Assembly (NCBI GenBank): GCA_964468435.1
Contig: CAYXVE010000090.1
Span: 1 to 12,372 of the forward strand
Source of the DNA: JBCCTX01 sp964468435
GTDB taxonomy: Bacteria; Bacteroidota; Bacteroidia; J057
Reading direction: 5' to 3'
Length of the DNA: 12,372 nucleotides
The notes beneath the pieces were generated by a model that was given only the letters and a program-made list of their open reading frames with translations, searched no databases and was not told the origin of the DNA. Positions 1 to 7,313 of the stretch are shown piece by piece. How positions within the stretch are numbered: position 1 is the first letter of the stretch; each line of letters opens with the position of its first letter. The translations under genes and the position numbers were made by a program.

Positions 1-1
1 T

Positions 2-46
2 GGAAGACTTTCTGCGGCTTTTGCTACTTTAGTTTTTAACCCTTGA
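2..46 (+). CDS. possible C-terminal tail of a gene cut by the left edge
   Basis: An open frame enters from the left edge and gives 14 residues (GRLSAAFATLVFNP) before a TGA at 44-46. The residues look protein-like, but 14 codons identify nothing. The stop is followed by TTGATTCGCATAAC, part of which (48-56) recurs inverted at 353-361. An insertion-sequence transposase tail followed by a terminal repeat is one possible reading, and that is inference only. The opposite strand is also open here but has no ATG start. Confidence 0.2.
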   Translation, partial: GRLSAAFATLVFNP

Positions 47-489
47 TTCGCATAACATATGCATTTTAATAGTACAACTCAAAAAAGCCTATGTAGAATC
101 ATGTTTCTCAGAAAACTACAATTCACCGAAATGTACTAAGTGGTGCGGCATAAGTACTTCGACAATATTAGGCATACATCTAAGATAGCCCGTTATTCAC
201 GTGATAGATATTCCTAAATCTCCGAATTTCTCATTACAAAATTATACCTCCCTTAACCCAATTCACATGCCTTTTAATGTGAATAGAATTGAGAAATGTG
301 TGAAACATTCATCTATCCAACCCTCTTAACTGGATGGCACATCGTGCAAGGGGTTATGCGAGTAAGCTAAGGGGGGTTGGCGAAAAAAAATGATTTGCCT
401 GATATAGTCTATTAGGCTAGCGATGGGATTTGTCCAAGACGTTATTTAAATATAATATTGTTGTACTAATTAGCTACTCCAACAACAAA
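47..489. other. long non-coding stretch, no gene seen
   Basis: All six frames are broken by frequent stops, and I recognise no protein fragment, tRNA or rRNA piece. It is AT-rich. The only structures I can point to are the 8-base dyad at 261-284 and a 9-base inverted match between 48-56 (tcgcataac) and 353-361 (gttatgcga). It lies downstream of the leftward gene at 547-1791, whose terminator is at 490-517. It could be spacer or a decayed mobile element. Confidence 0.5.
261..284. repeat. perfect 8-base inverted repeat, 8-base spacer
   Basis: ATTCACAT (261-268) and ATGTGAAT (277-284) are exact reverse complements separated by gccttttа-like AT-rich spacer 269-276. No T tract follows, so it is not an obvious terminator. 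The form would suit a dimeric regulator's operator or a small RNA hairpin, but no gene starts next to it, so its role is unknown. Confidence 0.35.
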
Positions 490-517
490 AAGGATACCTA
501 TTGACTGAGGCATCCTT
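490..517 (-). terminator. rho-independent terminator of the coiled-coil gene
   Basis: AAGGAT (490-495) pairs with ATCCTT (512-517), and inside it CCT (497-499) pairs with AGG (508-510), leaving one A/C mismatch and an 8-base loop. Read on the minus strand, the stem is followed directly by TTTTT. It lies about 30 bases after the stop codon of the minus-strand gene that ends at 547. The plus strand also has a T-rich run (CTTTTA) after it, so it may work in both directions. Confidence 0.7.
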
Positions 518-546
518 CTTTTATAGATCGTATATCGTTATGAGAT

Positions 547-1791
547 TTAATACACCACATACATTCTGGTAGCGGACTCAATGTAATCTTTGGGATTAAA
601 AGTCTTATCGAAGGCATCGTTGAGTTGTATCAGTTTTGCCTTCAGATTGGCAATATTTGCTTTCAATAGTGGCTCATCCTCGTACTTATCCAGTAATTCC
701 TGATACTTGGCAATATTTTCCTTAATGCGGCCTGTTGTCGTTCCAAAACGTACCTTTAGCGACTGAATGGCAGACATTTCATAATAGTATTGCTCTTTCC
801 ATCTATCAGGATCCAGATTTTTTTGACTTGCCACATTTTTTTCTGCTACGCTAGCCAGGTTATTGAGATAATTGAGTCGACGGTTGGCATCATTTTGCGT
901 GGTAAATCTACGATCAAAATCAGCTTTGCTAATGCCCAGCTTTTGAAAATTGTGGTTTAGGGTCTTTTCGTGGAGCTTTTTTAGCTCTTCCAATTCTATA
1001 TTAATGGATTCCCATTCATTTTCGATCATTTGCTGATCATGGGTAAACTGACTAAGCACGACGGTAAGCTCAAACATCTTTTCACTCTTTTCGCGCAACT
1101 CTCTATCTCTCTTACCCAGATTGGAAATAAAATCACTCATACCATTGAACAATACCTGCGTGAATGGTCCTGTCAATGGAGCTCCCTGAGTCATATCTCC
1201 AGTCAGGTTGATCAGGTTATTGAGGATCATCAATCCGGGATCTTCCCCTTTATTTTCACTTACATAATTCTGAAAATCTCTAAACCACTGTCTGTATCCC
1301 TGGTAATTCATCGGATTACTTACATCGGTGAGCGAAGTAAAAAATTCCCTTGAGGAATTGAAGAGAATCAAAGGCTTGAGTTCTCTCTCCATGGAAACGA
1401 GATTGATAACCGCAGATTGATAGTTGCGTTGATAGACGTTTAGTTCCTTTTCGCTAATAGCCTGCTGTATCGCCTCAAGGGTCTGGACCCTTTCGACCAG
1501 CCGATTTACCTTGCGGTCTGCATCCCTTTCGCGCTCTAGTGTCTTATCTATCAGTTTGATGCGCTGATCCAGCTCCGTGATCTTGGTCGAGAGTTGCTCA
1601 TTGTTTTCATTTCGCTCCTGCTCAATCTGATATAAGGCTGTTTCTCTTACATCCTTATCATTTTCCAGTCTGCCTGTTGACGTCGCTTTATCCTGGTCCT
1701 GTTCTTGATCCTGTGCGTATGTTTCAGCTAGTATTCCCCACTGAAGTACCAAAACTATGGTAAAAAAACGTTTAATGATGTTGAATCTCAT
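547..1791 (-). CDS. secreted coiled-coil protein of unknown function
   Basis: This is a 414-residue protein that I do not recognise. Residues 1-26 look like a Sec signal peptide: basic start (R2, K7, R8), hydrophobic core 9-21 and a TYA cleavage site before Q27. The mature chain begins with a short acidic QDQEQDQD stretch. Residues about 45-140 are rich in charged residues with heptad-like spacing, as expected for a long coiled coil. A less charged middle (about 141-225) contains several Gly/Pro-bearing turns, and two more helical, charged segments follow (about 226-290 and 340-395). There are no cysteines, no further membrane segments and no catalytic motif. It probably acts in the periplasm or extracellularly as a structural or scaffold protein, which is inference from the architecture. 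It stands alone: a terminator follows it and the next gene diverges from it. The ATG at 1791 is chosen because it gives the complete signal peptide. Confidence 0.8.
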   Translation of the reverse strand: MRFNIIKRFFTIVLVLQWGILAETYAQDQEQDQDKATSTGRLENDKDVRETALYQIEQERNENNEQLSTKITELDQRIKLIDKTLERERDADRKVNRLVERVQTLEAIQQAISEKELNVYQRNYQSAVINLVSMERELKPLILFNSSREFFTSLTDVSNPMNYQGYRQWFRDFQNYVSENKGEDPGLMILNNLINLTGDMTQGAPLTGPFTQVLFNGMSDFISNLGKRDRELREKSEKMFELTVVLSQFTHDQQMIENEWESINIELEELKKLHEKTLNHNFQKLGISKADFDRRFTTQNDANRRLNYLNNLASVAEKNVASQKNLDPDRWKEQYYYEMSAIQSLKVRFGTTTGRIKENIAKYQELLDKYEDEPLLKANIANLKAKLIQLNDAFDKTFNPKDYIESATRMYVVY

Positions 1792-1996
1792 AGATGTTGA
1801 TGTTTGTCTTTTTGTAATGTGTTGACGAATCGAAGATCAGAAAGTTTAATACATAGATTCAACCTATCTATATCTCGTAATGAATGGATGGAACTATTGT
1901 ATGAAAGATAACATAATATGTTCAAAGATAAATTTCCTCCCCTTACAAAAAAAGAGTACTTATGTTATTTTCATTCATCCAGTAAGAAAAAAAAGA

Positions 1997-2029
1997 TTTG
2001 AACATGCCGTCCACATCCCAGTATCTTTA
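1997..2029 (+). promoter_or_regulatory. candidate Bacteroidota promoter of the sugar dehydrogenase gene
   Basis: TTTG at 1997-2000 is followed after 21 bases by TATCTTTA at 2022-2029, which matches the Bacteroidota -7 box TAnnTTTG except in its last base. The -33/-7 spacing is within the known range. Transcription would begin near 2036, leaving about 35 bases of leader before the ATG at 2071. The 279-base divergent spacer 1792-2070 shows no convincing counterpart for the leftward gene. Confidence 0.4.
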
Positions 2030-2070
2030 CCAAGCAATATTCCTGCCGGAATACAAATTTTCTTTAAATT

Positions 2071-3243
2071 ATGAAGTATTTACGCTATTGTGATATTCTC
2101 CTGGTTGTTTTTATCATTATTTTTATAACAACTTCTGGATGTTCTCCTACCAACCAGGAAGAGAGTGAAGATCCTACGCTGATCCTCAATCCCTTTTTCC
2201 TTCCGGATGGGTTTGAGATGGCCCCTTATGCTGAAGAACTTATCCTACCTACTTCTATTGCCTTTCCCCCTGACGGAAGCAATCGATTGTTTGTCAACGA
2301 GTTGCAGACAGGTTCGATTAAAATCGTTGAAGATGGCAACGTTTTGGCGGAACCTTTTGCAAGAATCAATACATTTGCCGCTGGTAATTTTCCCGAAGAG
2401 GGTGAAAATGGAGTAATAGGCATAACCTTCGATCCTGACTACATAAACAACCGATATGTTTATGTAAGCTATGCTGTTCGCGAACTAGAAGATACAGTTG
2501 GTGTCATTGCCCGGTTCAAAGATGTCAATAATCGTGGAGAGGACTTCACCACTATACTGGATAGTATCCCTTCTGCTGTAAGCCATCAGATACAAAGTAT
2601 ACGCTTCGGCCCGGATGGAAAACTGTATGCGGCGGTCAGCGATGCCTATGAACCTGAACAAGCTCAGGATACCAGTAATTTAAATGGAACTATTCTCAGA
2701 ATCAATCCTGATGGCTCGATCCCTGCAGACAATCCTTTCGGGGATTCCTACATTTATGCATATGGATTTAGAAATTGTTTTGACTTTACCTTTATGCCAG
2801 ATGGCAGACTTATAGCTTCAGATATTGGGGCAATATTTGAAGACGAATTGAACATTGTCGAAGCCGGAGGAAACTACGCATGGCCACGCTGGTCTGGCAA
2901 GGGCAATCAACCACCTTTCATAGATCCGGTACATGTATGGTTCGAGTCAGTATCACCCACTGGTATAGCATTTTACCAACATGGCCTTTTTCCTGAACCC
3001 TACCAGGATAAGCTTTTCATCGTATTATTTGGCCAAACGTATGCAGAGGGTCCTAGCGACAGGTCCAAACGCATACAATACGTAGATTGGAACGGCCCCA
3101 GACCTGTTTTAAAAGATTTTATGGTGTACAACATACCTACAAGGGGGAATCCGCTGGACATTGCCTTTGGGCCTGATGGCAATCTGTACTTTAGTGATAT
3201 TTTCCGGGGAAAAGTGTTCCGGATTACCTACCATCCCAACTAG
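2071..3243 (+). CDS. PQQ-dependent sugar dehydrogenase family lipoprotein
   Basis: This is a 390-residue beta-propeller of the soluble glucose/sorbosone dehydrogenase (GSDH) family. Such enzymes oxidise sugars with PQQ in the periplasm and pass electrons to the respiratory chain. Residues 1-23 are a lipoprotein signal with the box TSGC and lipidation at C24; T at -3 is not the preferred Leu. Family motifs appear in order: ENGVIGITFDPDY (112-124), the H172 region before a FGPDGKLYAAVSDA strand (179-192), GTILRINPDGSIPADNPF (206-223), YGFRN (231-235) and GGNYAWP (266-272), with a last strand at 364-387. H172, R234 and N235 align by motif with the catalytic His and PQQ-contacting Arg-Asn of soluble glucose dehydrogenase. 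HQIQ replaces the more usual H-x-G-G. No PQQ synthesis genes are in the window, so the true cofactor and substrate are unproven. It ends 11 bases before the convergent hpnG stop. Confidence 0.85.
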   Translation: MKYLRYCDILLVVFIIIFITTSGCSPTNQEESEDPTLILNPFFLPDGFEMAPYAEELILPTSIAFPPDGSNRLFVNELQTGSIKIVEDGNVLAEPFARINTFAAGNFPEEGENGVIGITFDPDYINNRYVYVSYAVRELEDTVGVIARFKDVNNRGEDFTTILDSIPSAVSHQIQSIRFGPDGKLYAAVSDAYEPEQAQDTSNLNGTILRINPDGSIPADNPFGDSYIYAYGFRNCFDFTFMPDGRLIASDIGAIFEDELNIVEAGGNYAWPRWSGKGNQPPFIDPVHVWFESVSPTGIAFYQHGLFPEPYQDKLFIVLFGQTYAEGPSDRSKRIQYVDWNGPRPVLKDFMVYNIPTRGNPLDIAFGPDGNLYFSDIFRGKVFRITYHPN

Positions 3244-3254
3244 GATGCGATCTA

Positions 3255-3980
3255 CTATTGGATATCTCTATATCTTAATTCGTATAATATCTCTGGCAGA
3301 TATTTCCCAACCTGCGCAAGCGCAGCTTGCGCTCTCCACAGCCCCTGGACAAGTCCGGTCATGGCGGGTATCTGATCAGGTCTTCTGATCAAATGTATCA
3401 AGAAGGAACTCCATTGCACCTCTCCGAAAGCGTTTACACCATGAATGACGGCATTAGGAATTTGCATGTTCATGGTATCAGAAACAGCCCTGATCGCTAC
3501 AAATGCTAGTTTCTGTTCCTGTGCAATATGTGCTAGTACGCCACTTTCCATATCAGCTGCAATAGCACCTGTTGTCGCGGCTATCGACCTCTTCTGCGCA
3601 GGATCTGCTATCAAATGCCTGACCCCATGAAGTCTGCCTTCATGTACAGGCCACTCTGCATGTAGCAAAGATTTCAATTTACCAGTGATCAAACTGTCAG
3701 TTTGATAGCTATTACCCTGATGGTCCAGCACCTGTTGAGGAAGAATCAGATCGCCTGTCTTCAATTCAGGTACCAGTGACACACAGGTACCCCAGCTAAT
3801 CAATATATCTATCTGTTGTCTCAGGATAACTTTTGCAGCATACTTTGCATGCTGCTCACCTACTCCGGAATGGATCAGGTAAATTTGATTACTCAACAAA
3901 AAGGGTTGCCCTACCCGCAGCCGGGTCTGAGTCAGTGGCTTTACCTCCTGAGGCAGTGGAATGACGATTCCTGCCTTCAC
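3255..3980 (-). CDS. hpnG: hopanoid-associated nucleoside phosphorylase HpnG
   Basis: This 241-residue protein belongs to the MTA/SAH nucleosidase - purine nucleoside phosphorylase family. In hopanoid loci the member called HpnG removes adenine from adenosylhopane to give ribosylhopane. Sequence marks include the N-terminal strand with E12 in the position of the family's catalytic Glu, SGVG at 38-41 (ligand loop), WGTCVSLVPELKTGDLILP around 63-81, ADMES at 142-146 (ribose-binding Met-Glu) and RAVSDT at 164-169 with the acid D168. The start is GTG at 3980, four bases after the shc stop (TGA, 3985-3987); no ATG gives the complete first strand. The placement makes it the third gene of the squalene synthase - shc - hpnG operon, probably translated by coupling to shc. 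The 3' end carries a strong perfect hairpin (3314-3332). Assignment to HpnG rather than a general nucleosidase depends mainly on this context, together with hpnH across the divergent promoter. Confidence 0.85.
   Translation of the reverse strand: MKAGIVIPLPQEVKPLTQTRLRVGQPFLLSNQIYLIHSGVGEQHAKYAAKVILRQQIDILISWGTCVSLVPELKTGDLILPQQVLDHQGNSYQTDSLITGKLKSLLHAEWPVHEGRLHGVRHLIADPAQKRSIAATTGAIAADMESGVLAHIAQEQKLAFVAIRAVSDTMNMQIPNAVIHGVNAFGEVQWSSFLIHLIRRPDQIPAMTGLVQGLWRAQAALAQVGKYLPEILYELRYRDIQ
3314..3332. repeat. perfect GC-rich hairpin inside the 3' end of hpnG
   Basis: GCGCAAGC (3314-3321), loop GCA, GCTTGCGC (3325-3332): eight uninterrupted pairs, much more GC-rich than the surroundings. It sits in codons for the Ala/Gln-rich stretch AQAALAQ of HpnG. 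It also lies 71 bases past the stop of the convergent sugar dehydrogenase gene. No T tract follows on either strand, so it is not a classical terminator, but it may block RNA decay or slow polymerase where the two transcripts collide. Confidence 0.5.
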
Positions 3981-3984
3981 GGAT

Positions 3985-5952
3985 TCAAATATTTACTTTG
4001 CGAATGGCTTCCTCAATTTTTCCCTTACCTACTTCGCGATAATATCTAGAAAGTGCCCAAAGTGGAAAAAAATGATGATATCCATGATATTTCAGATAAA
4101 ATACACGAGGAAAACCAGGAGCTGTAAATTCAGGTTCCTCCCATTTACCCTCTTCGGTCTGATGATACAACAGATAATTAATCCCCATTCTCACAGCTAT
4201 CGAATGCGCCTCACCTGCTGCCATCAAACCAAGCAAGGCCCATGCTGTCTGAAATGCTGTACTGTTGCGGGCCTGTCCAGAAGTAGTGGAGTCGTGATAG
4301 CTATGGTTATCTTCTCCCCAGCCTCCATCTTGATTTTGAATACCCTTGAGCCAATGAACAGCTTTCTGTACGCTTTGATCGTATGCAGGTACACCTACAG
4401 CCTCCAGTGCAATCAATACAGACCATGTACCATAAATATAATTGGTCCCCCATCTTCCAAACCAAGATCCATCTTCTTCCTGTTCTCGAGAAAGAAATTC
4501 CAAAGCTGCATCCAACACAGCTCGATATTCAGGATATTGATCCATAATTTTACCTAGAAACATTACTACCCGGGCTGTAACATCACTGCTAGGAGGGTCC
4601 AGCAAGGCCCCATGATCTGCAAAAGGTATCTCGTTCAGATAAAAGCAAGTGTTATCGGCATCAAAAGCAGCAAACCCACCATCCCTGGATTGCATTCCGG
4701 CCAGCCATACAGCTGCCCGTTCAATATTGTAGTGATATGTATCATTATTGCTTCTGCATAGAGCAAAGGCAGCAAAACCTGTGTCATCAAGATCAGGATA
4801 ATGATCATTGGCGTACTGGAAGGGCCAGCCACCTGGCTTGAGATAGGGTTGATAAAACTGCCAGTCCCCTTGCCCATCGAGAAGCTGCTTGCCAATGAGC
4901 CATCCAAGCGCCATATCGATATGAGGTTTCACATGAGGTTCTTCCAGTTCCTGAAGTGCACAGGACACAAGCAAAGTATCCCATACAGGTGAGACACATG
5001 GTTGACAGTAAGCTTCATCCTCTTTGATAACAAGAAGCTTTTCTAGTGCTTCTTTGGCAGTCTTTCTTGCCGGATGCTCCTTAGGATATCCCAGGACAAC
5101 CAGGGCTTCATATGCATTGACCATCGCCGGAAAAATAGCACCCAGTCCCGAGGTTCCATTCAAGCGTTCTACAAACCACTTTTCTGCCTCCCGAATGGCC
5201 CTTCTACGTATGAATCCAGGAATTAAGGGTTCGAGACGGAACCCTATGCGCTCTGCAAACAATATAATCCGGTTTAGCCTGGAACGTACAGGAAAATAGT
5301 GTTTCTCCTCTTTAGGAGGCGTGGTAAATAGCTCTTGTATATGCATATTACGGGGATTCTTTGCTTTCACTTTTAAACTGCAAAGTATAAACAAAGGAAC
5401 CATTACCGTACGGGACCAATATGATACTTTATAAATGTTAAAGGGAAAAAGTCGTGGAAGTAATAGCGTCTCAACTGGAATAAAAGGTACACCTCGCCAT
5501 GGGATCTGTTCAAACATGGCCAGCGCAATTCTGGTAAAGACATTCGTCCTAGCTGCACCTCCCTCCCCGAGTATCCATTCGCACGCCTTCCGCATAACAG
5601 GTTCCTCAATAGGTCTGCCGGCAAGTTTTAAGGCAAAATATGCCTTTACCGTGCAACTGATCTCTGAAGCACCTCCATAAAACAAAGGCCAACCCCCATC
5701 CTCATTTTGACGCGCCCAAATATAAGCTGCTAATTTCTGCTCCAATACAGGATCGATCTCATCTAGGAAATGCATCATCATGATGTATTCGGAAGGTATC
5801 GTACAGTCAGCCTCCAGCTCAAAACACCAATGGCCATCTGCGTGCTGTTTATCCAGTAAAGCCCGGGTAGATTGATCAATTGCAGCACGCAAAATGCGCT
5901 TATCCTCTTCCGTAAGATTATTTCCCGCTGTATCAGGATTCAATGTCAGCAT
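3985..5952 (-). CDS. shc: squalene-hopene cyclase
   Basis: This is a full-length 655-residue cyclase that converts squalene to hopene (and hopanol), the committed hopanoid step, as a monotopic protein on the inner membrane. The protonating motif D-L-D-D-T is at 387-391; most bacterial enzymes read DxDDTA, and here Gly follows Thr. Repeated QW motifs run through both barrels: QHADGHW (36-42), QNEDGGW (82-88), QSRDGGF (421-427), QEEDGSW (491-497), QNQDGGW (539-545) and QTEEGKW (598-604). The stretch PGGWPFQYANDHYPDLDD is the family's active-site signature. The length matches the usual 620-680. The start ATG at 5952 lies 43 bases after the squalene synthase stop, and the stop lies 4 bases before hpnG, so the three genes read as one leftward operon. 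No truncation or missing catalytic residue is seen. Confidence 0.97.
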   Translation of the reverse strand: MLTLNPDTAGNNLTEEDKRILRAAIDQSTRALLDKQHADGHWCFELEADCTIPSEYIMMMHFLDEIDPVLEQKLAAYIWARQNEDGGWPLFYGGASEISCTVKAYFALKLAGRPIEEPVMRKACEWILGEGGAARTNVFTRIALAMFEQIPWRGVPFIPVETLLLPRLFPFNIYKVSYWSRTVMVPLFILCSLKVKAKNPRNMHIQELFTTPPKEEKHYFPVRSRLNRIILFAERIGFRLEPLIPGFIRRRAIREAEKWFVERLNGTSGLGAIFPAMVNAYEALVVLGYPKEHPARKTAKEALEKLLVIKEDEAYCQPCVSPVWDTLLVSCALQELEEPHVKPHIDMALGWLIGKQLLDGQGDWQFYQPYLKPGGWPFQYANDHYPDLDDTGFAAFALCRSNNDTYHYNIERAAVWLAGMQSRDGGFAAFDADNTCFYLNEIPFADHGALLDPPSSDVTARVVMFLGKIMDQYPEYRAVLDAALEFLSREQEEDGSWFGRWGTNYIYGTWSVLIALEAVGVPAYDQSVQKAVHWLKGIQNQDGGWGEDNHSYHDSTTSGQARNSTAFQTAWALLGLMAAGEAHSIAVRMGINYLLYHQTEEGKWEEPEFTAPGFPRVFYLKYHGYHHFFPLWALSRYYREVGKGKIEEAIRKVNI

Positions 5953-5995
5953 AGAATGTTGTTTTGGTTACTTTTTTTACAGATAATATCTTTCG

Positions 5996-7084
5996 TCAGG
6001 AAACCGGGACATAAGGCAATCCCTTCCTGGCTATATTAAAGATGCCTTTGAGTATATTATCTTGTCTGACAAACAAGTTGCTTAAGGCTATTGTAGCTTT
6101 TACGCTTTTGCGGGATATCTTGACCTGATTTCCGGACTGATACTCCTGATTGTAGTGAATTTTCCTTAATGTAAGTATCGCCATCCCCAAGGCCCATAGA
6201 CAAAAACGGCGGATACCTTTCTCTTTGGAAGGAATTGTTAAGGTGTACTCCAACGCATTTTTCAAATGCCCATGTGCAATCCCAATTAACGTAGTCAATC
6301 CTTTCCTGAATTCTACGGAAGTACTTGCGGTTGATAAATGATCAAGATCAAATCCTTCTTGTGCAAAAATATCTCTGGGCAGCCAACATACACCTCTGGA
6401 TAAGTCTTCCCATACATCCTTTAAAATATTCGTCATTTGAAGCCCCTGTCCAAAAGATATTGCCAAGCGCATCATTCTGCTTTTATGCTGAGAGATGTCC
6501 TGAGAATAATGACTGAATAACTCTGTCAACATTTCACCTACTACCCCGGCAACGTGATAACAATATGCATTGTGAGCAGAAAGGGTATTCAGTCCTTTGG
6601 GAGAAATATTAAGCTGATAATGTACCATTCCCCGAGACATGATCTCCACACATCTGGCTAATGACTTTTGCTGGAACATATCAAAAGAATGGGTAATGGA
6701 AACAATACGGGGAATAAATGCTACCAGTTCTTTCTCAGTATTGAGTGTCTGATCAGATAATAGTGGATAAAGTGTCCGGGAAAAATATTGTGGGTCATCA
6801 TCACCCGATACAATGCGAACAAATTTTTCACTAAAATACTTTTTTTGCTCAGTGGAGAGTCTAACTTCATCCTCGATCGTATCAATCGTCCTGCAAAGTA
6901 AATAGGCATTGGAAATGACCATACTTAATTTAGCCGGTAACTGAGGGATTGTTAATGCGAAAGTCCTTGAGACTCCCTGTAGTAAATAACTCTGCAAATC
7001 ATTGTCGCTCAAGGAATTCAATGATTTCAAACCAGATTCAGCAGAGGTATAGGCTTCATATATACGGACTTCCGATGGTTTCAT
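5996..7084 (-). CDS. squalene/phytoene synthase family, squalene synthase-like
   Basis: This 362-residue head-to-head prenyl synthase is expected to join two farnesyl diphosphates through presqualene diphosphate. The two Mg-diphosphate motifs are intact: DTIED at 68-72 and DVWED at 223-227. SRTFAL (39-44), YCYHVAGVVGEMLTELF (174-190) and GLQMTNILKDVWEDL (214-228) resemble eukaryote-type squalene synthase (farnesyl-diphosphate farnesyltransferase) more than the shorter HpnC/HpnD pair. Squalene synthase makes squalene in one enzyme with NADPH, whereas HpnD-type enzymes stop earlier and need HpnC and HpnE. Neither of those genes is here, which favours a true squalene synthase, but the reductase function cannot be read directly. 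A C-terminal membrane anchor like the eukaryotic one is not obvious. It is the first gene of the leftward operon, and its ATG at 7084 faces the divergent region shared with ispH. No symbol is assigned because squalene synthase versus dehydrosqualene synthase is unresolved. Confidence 0.88.
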   Translation of the reverse strand: MKPSEVRIYEAYTSAESGLKSLNSLSDNDLQSYLLQGVSRTFALTIPQLPAKLSMVISNAYLLCRTIDTIEDEVRLSTEQKKYFSEKFVRIVSGDDDPQYFSRTLYPLLSDQTLNTEKELVAFIPRIVSITHSFDMFQQKSLARCVEIMSRGMVHYQLNISPKGLNTLSAHNAYCYHVAGVVGEMLTELFSHYSQDISQHKSRMMRLAISFGQGLQMTNILKDVWEDLSRGVCWLPRDIFAQEGFDLDHLSTASTSVEFRKGLTTLIGIAHGHLKNALEYTLTIPSKEKGIRRFCLWALGMAILTLRKIHYNQEYQSGNQVKISRKSVKATIALSNLFVRQDNILKGIFNIARKGLPYVPVS

Positions 7085-7088
7085 AAAG

Positions 7089-7096
7089 CAAAAATA
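7089..7096 (-). promoter_or_regulatory. candidate -7 box for the squalene synthase operon
   Basis: Plus-strand CAAAAATA reads TATTTTTG on the minus strand, a full match to TAnnTTTG. A start site about seven bases on would fall at or beside the ATG at 7084, so the message would be nearly leaderless. No TTTG box stands at the right distance upstream, so the call is weak. Confidence 0.25.
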
Positions 7097-7154
7097 ATTA
7101 ATGAAATGATAAACTATGTCAGCGCAGTTACACCTGTCTCAGATTCTTCTTTGT

Positions 7155-7162
7155 TAATTTTG
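7155..7162 (+). promoter_or_regulatory. candidate -7 box for ispH-hpnH
   Basis: TAATTTTG is a full match to the Bacteroidota -7 consensus TAnnTTTG. No clear TTTG lies 19-21 bases upstream. If used, it would give a leader of about 145 bases before ispH, containing the inverted repeat at 7199-7224. Confidence 0.3.
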
Positions 7163-7198
7163 TTTGAAAAATGAGCCCATATACATAGTAGTAGCATA

Positions 7199-7224
7199 AA
7201 CTTAGAACAATAATTCTCTAAGTT
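7199..7224. promoter_or_regulatory. perfect inverted repeat in the divergent hopanoid control region
   Basis: AACTTAGA (7199-7206) and TCTAAGTT (7217-7224) are exact reverse complements with a 10-base AT-rich spacer. It lies between the two divergent hopanoid transcription units, 90 bases before ispH. The shape suits a dimeric regulator that could control both sides; the alternative is a weak hairpin in the ispH leader. No T tract follows directly. Confidence 0.45.
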
Positions 7225-7313
7225 CTCCTTCGAATATCAAAAAAATAACGCTATTAACGATTTTTTTTTCATTTCATGAGTCTTTAAATGAATCCAACAA
7301 TCCCCGAAAAATT

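Noticed and set aside
1880..2074. 64-codon plus-strand frame before the sugar dehydrogenase
   Set aside because: It lies in the divergent spacer, has no recognisable protein character, overlaps the next start and contains the likely promoter.
3961..4557. 198-codon plus-strand frame
   Set aside because: It is antisense to the well-supported shc and hpnG genes; its composition is that of a shadow frame.
4635..4907. 90-codon minus-strand frame
   Set aside because: It lies inside shc on the same strand in a different frame, and shc is complete and intact.
7225..7290. T-run in the ispH upstream region considered as a terminator
   Set aside because: The T-run near 7260-7269 has no stable stem directly before it, and it lies upstream of both divergent genes.
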